64,000 bases of DNA from Symmetrospora coprosmae (Eukaryota > Basidiomycota > Cystobasidiomycetes > Symmetrosporaceae): NCBI GenBank assembly GCA_008802785.1, contig VUYT01000051.1, positions 1 to 64,000 on the forward strand, written 5' to 3'. The translations under genes were made by a program, and so were the position numbers. The notes beneath the pieces are model-generated. The model did no database searches. It was not told the origin of the DNA and worked only from the letters and a program-made list of their open reading frames with translations. Of the stretch, positions 1 to 9,331 are shown one piece after another (within the stretch, counting starts at the first letter, position 1; every line of letters starts with the position of its first letter).

Positions 1-495
1 TCGATGCTCCTGCCGTCAACTCTTCCAACACCCCCCGTGCGTTTCTTTTGGGCGGGTCCCGGTCCGGGGAGGCCGCAAACCCTTACTCACCCTGTCCCCC
101 CCCCCCCCCCCCCCCCCTTTATAGAATTCTACTCTGGTCCTTATGCCGACATTAGCTTTGTTGCAACCAACGATCCTCTGGCGGCATCGACGGCGGTGAC
201 TGGTGCTGACGGACTGCCGGCGGCTACTGCCACCGGCGCGCCCACGGTAAGTGAGGGTGAGAAAGAGACACAAAAGAGCGTGTTGTTGCTGTACGCTGGG
301 TTGTGCGAGTGCAAAGGCTGATCTTGATGCATGCTATGTTCTACCTCGCAGCGCGGCATCGCGGGCGTGGCTGCGCCCAGCCAGAGCATCGGAGGCAGCG
401 CATTCGGAGGGACGTCTGCCGGCGCCTCTGCCTCGACGGGTTTCGCCCTCGGAGGTGCTCTGCTTGCGGGACTTGTCTCGACGCTGCTTCGCTGA
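1..495 (+). CDS. C-terminal part of a secreted, GPI-anchor-like protein (5' end outside window)
   Basis: Three exon pieces fit in phase: 1-36, 125-246 and 352-495 (stop TGA 493-495). The first piece reads DAPAVNSSNTP, with an N-glycosylation-type NSS. The middle piece reads QFYSGPYADISFVATNDPLA and then Ala/Thr-rich sequence. The last exon is Gly/Ser/Ala-rich and ends in a short hydrophobic stretch, FALGGALLAGLVSTLL, followed by Arg and the stop. A Ser/Ala linker with a terminal hydrophobic tail is typical of a GPI attachment signal. Intron 1 (37-124) contains a run of 22 C as its pyrimidine tract; intron 2 is 247-351. The catalytic or structural domain lies upstream of the window, so the family cannot be named. 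Confidence 0.6.
96..117 (+). repeat. Homopolymer run of 22 C
   Basis: An unbroken C22 run lies within intron 1 of the first gene, just before its 3' splice site (TTTATAG). It replaces the usual mixed pyrimidine tract. Confidence 0.85.
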
Positions 496-823
496 TTCGT
501 GCAACATGCGTAGATGAGAGAGCATATCGGGTCTTTCCGATGGACAATTCCTTTCTTTCCACGAGCTGCTGGGAATCATTCCGCCAGTATACCCCTCCCA
601 CTTTCCCCTTGGTCTCTGTCTATCTAGTACATGGGGGTCCCAGCGTAATTGAATCTAGCATGAGCAATTGCCCGGACCATCCGCCCTCTGGCCCTGGCCG
701 TGCCGTGCCCCTGAGGGCGAGGGTCGCGGGAAAAAGCCACAGAGAGGGCATCGCTCTTCCCTCCCCGATCCTGCAGTGCATTACATAGCATAGCATCGCA
801 TCGCATCGCACACTCCACCCTGA
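496..823. other. Intergenic region and 5' leader of the C1-THF synthase gene
   Basis: No supported gene. Just before the start codon at 824 the leader carries short tandem repeats of CATAG then CATCG (about 782-808). No clear TATA box was seen. Confidence 0.5.
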
Positions 824-3800
824 ATGTCGGCTGCGTCGACGATTGCTCGCAGGTCATTGTCATCCACCTCATTGTTGCGCAGAGCGGCCTCAGCCTGCCG
901 ACGGGCGACGACTCGGAGCACCACTGGCAGCACGGCTGCCCTTCTCTTGCACGGCAACCCACTGTCGACATACCAGTCTAGGACAATCTCGCCCTCGCAC
1001 AGACGATACGCAACGTCGACCACCGTCAACATGGACATTGACCCCAACCCGGCTCACCAGGAGCAGCCTACCGGGGCTGGAGCCGCAGGAATCATCGACG
1101 GAACGGCAGTGGCCAAGTGAGTGCAGGCGCACATCACTCGCACATATTGACGATGCCTGCACTCGTCCTCATGCTCATCCTGCACCGGGCCATGTCTCTC
1201 TCCCTCTCTCTCTCGTGTCCCCGCCGCCAATCAGAACCATCCGCGAAAACATTGCAGCCCGGATCAGCGAGACGCAGCAGAGGTACCCCCGGTTCCAGCC
1301 TCACCTCGCAATCATCCAGCAGGGAGACCGTCCAGACAGCTCGCTCTATGTCCGCATGAAGGCGAAAGCGGCCGCAGAGGCCAACATCGGCTTCACCCAC
1401 CTCATCCTCCCCGAGGAAGCTTCCGAGGAGGAAGTCATGGCTGCAGTCGAAAAGCTCAACGGTGATGAAATGGTGTCGGGCCTGCTCGTCCAGCTGCCCT
1501 TGAGCGCCAGCGTCGGCAAAGCAGGAGAGAGGCGCATCACAGAGGCCGTCAGCCCGAGCAAGGACGTCGACGGCTTCCACGCCTACAACATTGGCCTCCT
1601 CAGCTCGCGGGCTTCAGATCCCCTCTTCCCGCCCTGCACCCCGGCCGGTGCAATGGTCCTCCTCGAGTCGACCGGCATCAACATTGCTGGCAAGCACGCC
1701 GTAGTTCTCGGAAGGTCCGACATTGTCGGGTCGCCCGTCTGCGCAATGCTCAGGCGCAAAGACGCCACCGTAACGCAGTGCCATAGCAAGACCCAGAACC
1801 TCGCAGCCCTCGTCAAGCAGGCAGACATTGTCATTGCTGCCATCGGGCAGCCCGAATTCGTCAAGGGTGACTGGATCAAGCCGGGAGCCGTCGTCATTGA
1901 TGTCGGGACCAACTACATTCCCGACTCAAGCAAGAAGTCGGGTCAGCGTCTCGTCGGCGACGTCGAGTACGAGGCCGCTTCCAAGGTGGCATCGTACATC
2001 ACGCCCGTCCCTGGCGGTGTTGGGCCCATGACTGTCGCCCTTCTCATGCAGAACACGCTCACCAGCGCCGAGCGATCGCACGAGAAGTCGTTGGTCCGCT
2101 CGATCAAGCCTCTCAAGCTCGATCTGCTCGAGAAGGTGCCAAGGTGGGTTGCTGACCTGGCGCAACGAAAAGCGTGCCATTCCTGCCGTAATCGCGTCGA
2201 ACCCTCTCTCTTTCTCTACAGCGACATCGAGATTGCCTCGGCACAGGCACCCAAGCTCATCTCGACCCTCGCCAGCGAGATTGGCATCAGCTACGGCGAG
2301 CTCGACATGTACGGCAAGTTCAAGGCAAAGGTCGACCTCAGCCTGCTCAAGCGCCTCGAGCACCGCAAGAATGGCAAGTACATTGTTGTCGCCGGCATTA
2401 CCCCCACCCCGCTCGGCGAGGGCAAGTCAACCACCACCATCGGTCTCGCCCAGGCTCTTGGCGCCCACCTCAACAAGGTCGCCTTCGCCTGCGTTCGACA
2501 GCCAAGTCAGGGACCTACCTTTGGCATCAAGGGTGGGGCAGCCGGAGGCGGTTATTCGCAGGTCATTCCGATGGACGAATTCAACCTGCATCTCACGGGA
2601 GATATTCACGCTGTGACGGCAGCAAACAATCTGCTCGCCGCTGCCATCGATGCGAGGTACTTTCACGAATCTACTCAGTCCGACAAGGCGCTCTTCAACC
2701 GTCTCTGCCCGCCCAAGAAGGGCGCGCGAAGCTTTGCGCCCGTCATGCTCAAGCGCCTCCAGAAGCTCGGCATCGACAAGACCGACCCAGACTCCCTCAC
2801 CGAGGAGGAGAAGAGCGCGTTTGTCCGTCTCGACATCGACCCCAATGCCATTACCTGGCAGCGAGTGCTCGACGTCAATGACCGCTACCTGCGCAAGATC
2901 ACCATTGGTCAGGCAGCGACCGAGAAGGGCCTGACCCGAGACACTGGCTTTGACATTGCCGTCGCCTCCGAGTGCATGGCTGTCCTAGCCCTTGCAACCG
3001 ATCTGCGCGACATGAAGGAGCGCCTAGGCAAGATGGTCGTTGCCACGTCGAAGAAGGGCGAGCCCATCACCGCGGACGACATCGGTGTCACGGGCTCGCT
3101 TGCCATTCTTATGAAGGACGCCATCAAGCCCAACCTCATGCAGACACTCGAGGGCACGCCCGTCTTCGTCCACGCCGGACCCTTCGCCAATATCGCCCAC
3201 GGCAACTCCTCCATTTTGGCCGACAAGATCGCTCTGAAGCTCGCTGGCGTGGACGATGGACAGTCGCAGGACGACTACGGCTACGTCATCACCGAGGCTG
3301 GCTTCGGGGCTGACATCGGGTGCGTGCCTTGTGCAGCTTCGCAAGCTGTACGATACGTTCGCGCTGACTCAGCTATCACTTTGCCCATCAGAATGGAGAA
3401 GTTCTGCAACATTAAGTGCCGCGTGTCTGGTCTGGACCCCAACGCCGTCGTCATTGTCGCGACTGTGCGAGCGCTCAAGATGCACGGCGGTGGACCTGAG
3501 GTCACTCCCGGCAAGCCTCTGTCGGAGGTCTACCTCAAGGAGAACCTCGACATCCTCGAGAAGGGTTGCTCGAACCTCATTCGACACATCCAGAACTCAA
3601 AGAAGTTTGGTGTCAAGGTCATCGTGGCCGTCAACAGGTTTACGTATGTTAGAAGCACCCTCGCTTCGAAAGTTTGTGCAGTCACTGACCGTCTGCTGCC
3701 GCATTGAATATGCAGAAACGACACTGATGCTGAGCTTGAGCTCGTGCGCAAGATCTCGCTCGAGGCCGGCGCCGATGCTGCCGTGTCTGCCAACCACTGG

Positions 3801-4379
3801 GCAGAGGGAGGCAAGGGCGCGATCGACCTCGCAAAGGCCGTCATCGAGACGTGTAAGGAGCCGAACGACTTCAAGCTCCTTTACGGTGACGAGCTCAGCA
3901 TCAAGGAGAAGATTGAGGCTATTGCCAAGGAGATCTACCGTGCCAAGGATGTCTCCTTCTCCGAGGAGGCAGAGAAGCAGATTGAGCTGTACACCAAGCA
4001 GGGCTTTGCCGGCCTGCCAATCTGCCTGTCCAAGACGCAGTACTCGTTCTCGGACGACCCGGCGAAGAAGGGCGCTCCAGAAGGTGTGTGATCTGTCCTA
4101 GATTCACAATCAGCATTGCATTTGCTGATCTTGCCCATTTCTTTCTCGCTAGACTTCACCCTGCCCATCCGAGAGGTTCGAGCATCTGTTGGAGCCGGCT
4201 TCATCTACCCGCTCGTCGGTAGCATCCAGACCATGCCAGGACTCAGTGCGTATTCCCAGATGGTCGATGCCTCCTACAAACTGGTACTGATGTGACTTGT
4301 GGTCTTGTCACCAGGCACGCGCCCAGGCTTCTTCGACCAAGATCTTGCCGACGACGGTACCATTAACGGTCTGTCGTAG
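824..4379 (+). CDS. MIS1: C1-tetrahydrofolate synthase (trifunctional MTHFD1/Mis1/Ade3 type)
   Basis: Interconverts one-carbon folates: methylene-THF dehydrogenase, methenyl-THF cyclohydrolase and 10-formyl-THF synthetase in one chain, feeding purine, thymidylate and formyl-Met synthesis. Exons 824-1116, 1235-2143, 2222-3319, 3392-3643, 3716-4083, 4153-4245 and 4315-4379 sum to 3078 bases (1025 aa). The dehydrogenase/cyclohydrolase part (about residues 99-400) has YVRMK (catalytic Lys type), GRSDIVGSP and [14 protein letters not shown]. The synthetase part has the ATP loop [13 protein letters not shown] (about 460-475), [20 protein letters not shown] and the [11 protein letters not shown] block, and ends [20 protein letters not shown]. 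The first about 65 residues are Arg/Ser-rich without acids, like a mitochondrial presequence. An in-frame ATG at 1031 (MDIDPNPA) could start a cytosolic form. Assignment is firm; dual targeting is inferred. Confidence 0.95.
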
Positions 4380-4860
4380 ACAATCTGACACCTACCAAGG
4401 ACGTCGCCGCCCGCACCCTGCTACCCACGTCTATTCAATACCCGCCAACTCAACTTTGGCACCACATTGCAACCCATCGGTACTCAGACTATTTGTATCC
4501 CTATGGAACACTCCTTCCCTCACCTCATCCATGTCGTCGCTGTGTCTCTCCGGCAGGCGCGATCAAAATGCCCGCAGGGGCTGCCTTCATCTCTGCTGTG
4601 GCCTAGACACCAAATGTCTTCCTATTAGACCGCTCGCTTGAACGCAAAACCTTTAACAGGATCCGCTCGTCCGCGCTCAGGCGTTACTCGCTCCCTCATC
4701 GGCTCAGGCGCACGGAAGGCATGACTGACTGACCGGAGACTGCCGAAGGGAAGAAATGTGATTGCCAAGGTGTGCACTGCGTCGCTGTAAGCGGGCGGAC
4801 AGGAGGAAGAAGCGAAGGTCTACGTTCTACAGCTCAACGACGAGGAGGAAACGACATGCT
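4380..4860. other. Intergenic region between convergent genes
   Basis: Lies between the stop of the C1-THF synthase gene and the stop of the minus-strand PC-esterase gene, so it should hold both 3' UTRs and polyadenylation sites. No further coding sequence was recognised. Confidence 0.5.
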
Positions 4861-6719
4861 CTATCTCGCATGCGGAGGAGGTGTGCGCTTCAATTTTCTG
4901 TACGACTCTGACGACTCGACATGTTGCTTCAGATTGTAAAGCATCATGTCACCCCAGAGCTTTCCGGCCGGGTACAGGTTCGGGTGCACAGCGTCTAGCG
5001 GGACGGCAGGCTCATCTCAGTCAGGGATTATCTTGAATAACGCCAAGCCCCACAGCGACTCACCCCTGTAGTGATGTTCCATGCCCAGGAGTAGCTGCCC
5101 GATGTTGTTGAGCTGCCACTTTCCGCCGGTCTCGCGGTGCTCTGTCTGCAAGAGCAGTTCCTGCAGCCTCCGCAGCCCGTGCACTCGCGATGGCGGTACA
5201 GAATCTGTGAGCTTGGTGTGCTGCATCTCTCGGAAGAACAGAGCTGTCTCCTTCTGCACGTCGGAATTACTTCGATATCGGCGAGTCAGGCGGGCCATGC
5301 CGGAAGTCGGGAGTGACGGAGGTTGCGCGTCCGACTGTACTGCTTGGAGCCCCCCCGTTTCTGAGGAGGTCGCGCTTCGCGAGGCTGGGAACGTGTCTTC
5401 CACAACCTGCAGAGCCGAAGTAAAGCGTGTTCGGTACCAGTCTGTTCGCTCCTTACTCAGAGCGAGCATGCGATCTGCGTCTGCTTCGCGATCCTCCAGC
5501 GTCCAGTGCTGCAGATCCCAGGCGCCGGAGCCAACCTCGACGAGATCTGGAGGATATCGCTCCTGCTGGCGGAGTAGCGGCACGAGGATATGCGAGAGGC
5601 GGTCTTGGAAGCGGAAGGGCGGGTAGAAATGGGGGAACTGCCTCTCGCGGTCCGTCCCGTCGCCGAGCCCGTAGTGGAAGGCAAAGACGAGGGTGAGATC
5701 GTACGCCGCGACGTGGCAGATGCGTGGCCGACTCTGCACCGCGCCTCCGCTCTCTCCGCTCTGCTCGTTCCCGCTGCTGTTGTAATGCGCCGGATCTCCC
5801 GGGCTGTACGAGTAGCCCGGGTCGTGCTTTGTCCCTTCCCACACCCACTCCATGTCTCCTCGGGCGAGCTCGCAGAAATACTCGATGTGATCGCGGTCGA
5901 TGCTGTCGCCAATGATGGCGACTGTGCGATTGCGCAGCCATGGCAAGTCTTCGCCGTTGCGGAGCGATGTAAGGAGGGTGGACGGGGCACATGAAGGGTC
6001 CCACGGCCGCCAGAGATTCTGGTCTACTTCGCCGACAACGTGTTCTAGCTGACCTGGGACCTTGAAAGGATTGCAGGATGCAGGTTCTTCGATGGCTTGC
6101 TTCCCTTTTGACGGTGGGGAGACGGGTGTGGCAGTGGATGCGGACAGTGCGGCAGCGGCGGAAGTCGGAGCCGCAGCGTAAGGGTGGAAGACGAGTTTGC
6201 TGATGGGGGCGGCTAGTCTGCGTTTTTGACGAGGCACCACAGGGCGCGTCAGTTGACATTGTTCCTCGCCGAGGCTCGGTTGGTGTCGCGCAGCAATTCT
6301 GCTGTCGGGACTCACCCAGCTAGCCGATCATCGAGGTGGTAGTCGGAAGGAGCAGGTGGGCTGACGGCGTACACAAACAGCGCGCCCAGCCCGAATGCGA
6401 GAACGAATGTGGTTGCAGTGCGTCTTCTGCTGCTTGTGGTGGTGGTACTGCTGCTTGTGAGTGATGATGAGGATCCTGATGGGTAGGCATATCCTGGTGA
6501 AGACGACGACGTCGAGGCGGTTGACGCCCTTCTCGACGGCGACGCGGACGATGAGAATGGCGGAAGCAAGAGCGACAATGCAGAGTCATGGGCGCTGCCT
6601 GACGACGACGACGACGATGATGATCCAGGCAGTCTTGTGTATTCCTGATCTCCGCGCTGCGACTGCGACTGCCGGCTCCTGAAGGGACTGAGCGCCGAGG
6701 GGGCTGACATGTCGGGCAT
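4861..6719 (-). CDS. Type II membrane PC-esterase/SGNH-like protein (putative glycan O-acyl transferase or esterase)
   Basis: Exons 6719-6316, 6217-5064 and 4994-4861 sum to 1692 bases (563 aa). A Ser-rich cytosolic N-terminus (about 100 aa) precedes one membrane segment, TFVLAFGLGALFVYAVS, then a lumenal domain. That domain starts NLWRPWDPSC and holds VAIIGDSIDRDHIEYFC, the GDS nucleophile motif of SGNH/PC-esterase proteins. The last exon supplies DAVHPNLYPAGKLWGDMM, the DxxH motif completing the Ser-Asp-His triad. Topology, GDS and DxxH match the plant TBL / fungal capsule-acetylation class that modifies polysaccharide in the Golgi. The substrate cannot be told from sequence. The middle exon runs on into a stop inside the last intron (4995-5063); the DxxH motif supports splicing instead. 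Confidence 0.75.
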
Positions 6720-7427
6720 GGGCGAGCGATGGAGGGCACAGAGTACTCGAGTATGCTGCGAAAGGACACGGATGAGATGCAGAAGAAGAAGAATGGGTTC
6801 AAGATCACGTCCGCCTCCAGCTGCCTCATCCAGTCAATCGCCGAGGCATGCCAGGGTCGTCGCGTCCTGATCGGAAAGTGACGAGGTGTCCCCCAATTAA
6901 CGCGTCTCGAAGGACCCTTGCATGGTCGTAGATGTTACTGCTAGATGGGAACTGATACTACTGATGAAGCGCACTCTGATGGTCATTCTTATCTGCTCCA
7001 CCTCCTTCTAGCGCTCAGATGACTCTCCCAAACAGCACCCATAGGGTTGGTCCGACTGGTGAAACGGGCGTACTCGCATACAACGCGCAGGAAGCGGCTC
7101 AGCCACCATTTCCATTGTCCATATTGACGACCTGACCTGACAGTCCGTAAGTAACGCTAGCTGTGCCCCCTTAGTACCAGGCCGGCACGCAGCCCGCCCG
7201 TCCGTCACCCGAAAGGATGGCTTCCAGGTAGACCCCTTCATCTCCGAGGGCGTATCCGTTGTCGAGAATCGACGAGTGCCCTTGAAAGGAATGTCACAAT
7301 CCGTAGGCGTCTCTCCGTGCATCCCTGCTTCAGATGCCCCTCCGCCTTTCCACATCAAGCTCCTCTCCTGAACCCAATCACGATCCAAAGCGCCTATTCC
7401 ACGCACACTCCTCAGTGAAAGCCATTA
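6720..7427. other. Divergent promoter region
   Basis: Separates the start of the minus-strand PC-esterase gene from the start of the plus-strand small secreted protein gene at 7428. Open frames here are short and show no recognisable protein. Confidence 0.4.
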
Positions 7428-8031
7428 ATGATGCTGCTTTTCTCTCCTTCTGCCACCCCACTCGCGTCCGCCTTGTCGGCCACGTTTATTCTTTGCTCTT
7501 CCGGCGTCCTTGCACGTCCTGCTCCTGCTCGCATAACCCTCGGTCCAAGGACGATCGTCGGAGGCACCAAGCCACAGACCTCAGATCCCAATCTACCGAC
7601 TACCATTGTCGATGCGGTTCCGCAATCTCTGGTCATCCCGGCTCCACCAACGAATCCAGACACCCATCTATACGAGCTTGGAGGCGGTCTCCAAGGCTCT
7701 GAGGTTTATCGCAACGAAGACGGCTCCTACCCGGATTGGGGCGGCATGTGCACGTACGGTGAGCGATGCTGGACCCGGTCTCTACGAAGAAGTTGCTCTT
7801 GCACACGAGTTTAAGACACGATCTGCCTTCCCTCCGCTGGTCATAGACCAATCCTACGGCTGCCTGACAAAGGATGCCCCCTTTCCCATTATATACAAGT
7901 GTGTGCTGAAGGATAAGAAGAATGCTGACGACAACAAAGACGACCTCTTTTTGTGGCATAAGGAGACGGAGTGTCCCGCAGGCGGGTCTTGTGCTGGCAC
8001 GGCCGATGGCGCCGAGTGCAAGAACCCGTAG
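7428..8031 (+). CDS. Small secreted cysteine-rich protein, family A member 1
   Basis: Exons 7428-7758 and 7847-8031 (516 bases, 171 aa). It begins with two Met codons and a hydrophobic signal-peptide-like segment (LASALSATFILCSSGVLA), then a Pro-rich spacer. The C-terminal half has six cysteines: GGMCTYDQSYGC, FPIIYKCVLK, ETECPAGGSC and GAECKNP. The intron is phase 1, just after the first of these cysteines. The same intron phase, position and cysteine pattern recur in the gene at 14146 (GGYCAIDGTFGC, TTIFKCGAK, EECPGMC, DAECRAA), so the two are paralogs. No known domain was recognised. Size, secretion signal and cysteines suit a secreted effector or surface protein; this is inferred. Confidence 0.75.
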
Positions 8032-8528
8032 CTTGTGACCGCCAGTACACCTCCTCCCATGAGCATACTGTCAATGCAGCTAGTCTGTATGGCTGTGCTG
8101 GCAGATATCATGTGCTAGACCTGGCCAGCTACCATCCAGCTCCTTGCCTCTTCTTGGCATCACGGAGGCCGGAACGATCTTAGTGCTGGTCCGTACAGGC
8201 CGCCGAGATTGATGACTGTCGTTCTCTCTTCCATCACCCACTGTCCGGGAGTCACAATCTGCGATCCGCCTGACGCTTGACAGCCTGACTACCGGACAGC
8301 GTGACAGAGATGGGCCGGATCCGCCTGGAAGGAAATCGATGTCCTCAAATCGGCAGCTTTCCTGTCGTGATCCGCAGTCGAGCTCTCAAAGTGTTCACTA
8401 TCAAAGACGGCCAAGGGAGCTGCAGCTTCCTTCTGCTCAACATCCATCTGATTCGTTCTCTTGCCTTCCAGACACCTCCGCACCTGGACCACATCGCTCT
8501 CTTCCCTTCTCCTCAACGCAGAAGCGGC
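8032..8528. other. Intergenic region after family A member 1
   Basis: 3' UTR of the preceding gene and possible promoter of the small frame at 8529. Nothing else supported. Confidence 0.35.
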
Positions 8529-8702
8529 ATGCTCAGCTGCGCTCTCCTTTCCGTCGTCTCTGCCTTTCTACTCGCCTCTGCAGCAGTCCTTGCAGCTCCC
8601 GCTGCCACTTGGCAGCCAAAGTATACCTATACTAGCGAAGGCGGCACGACTGTTTCCAAGGAAACCGTGTCGTATGCTTCCGTAAGAACGCCAACGGCTT
8701 AG
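8529..8702 (+). CDS. Possible N-terminal exon of another small secreted protein
   Basis: Starts MLSCALLSVVSAFLLASAAV, a convincing signal peptide, then LAAPAATWQPKYTYTSEGGT. The frame ends at 8700-8702, but a GTAAGA donor at 8682 suggests it may instead be a first exon. Downstream (to about 9450) on the same strand there are protein-like scraps such as MCDLSYYGQALRQTGYQFVW (from 9241) that faintly recall family A (GGMC..SYG, LFLW). I could not assemble a full gene. It may be a diverged or decayed relative, and the later scraps overlap the 3' end of a minus-strand gene. Confidence 0.3.
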   Translation: MLSCALLSVVSAFLLASAAVLAAPAATWQPKYTYTSEGGTTVSKETVSYASVRTPTA

Positions 8703-9331
8703 GCTCGGTCGGCCTGACCCTCCTCGCGCTCTGGGTCTGCGGAGATAAACTGCGTAGGTCGGCCGACGATGCGAGACGCAAGCGTTCCATGATAGAGGCT
8801 GATGCCATCTGTGTTCTTGCGAGATCAAGAACGGGCCTATCTGTACGGGATAGAGAGCTTCCAAATTCTCACCACTCCGAATGATTTGTGACGGTGCTCT
8901 AGCTTCGTGCTGCACAATCACCCTCGCCGTGTTGTATATGTGCCTCCCCTGGCGCAATCGTCTGCACGAATGTCCGAGAAGATGATGCAACGGACTCCCG
9001 AGCTTCACAGACTGGACGCCCGCCGTTCCCCTCCCTCAATGTGAGCCCAATCCTTGGCCAATACAGGCACCTGTCACAAGATCCCGCAAGCACCAGCCGA
9101 AGACGGCGTTCACCTGGCAGCAAGCGGTCCACAGTTCGCCGCCTGCTCGGCTCTCCAAGTATGGAGATGAGGTCGTTCAGCTTGAAACGCGTACTTATAC
9201 CCTCCCTTCAATTGCCATCGAATCCCGTCTGCTACGATACATGTGCGACCTCAGCTACTATGGACAGGCTTTGCGCCAGACAGGATACCAGTTTGTATGG
9301 AAGGAAACGCCGCCAGGACTGCTTCCACTCA
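8703..9331. other. Unresolved stretch between small secreted frame and minus-strand gene
   Basis: Contains an open plus-strand frame without a start Met (about 8986-9537) that might belong to a decayed secreted-protein gene. Nothing firm could be assigned. Confidence 0.25.
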
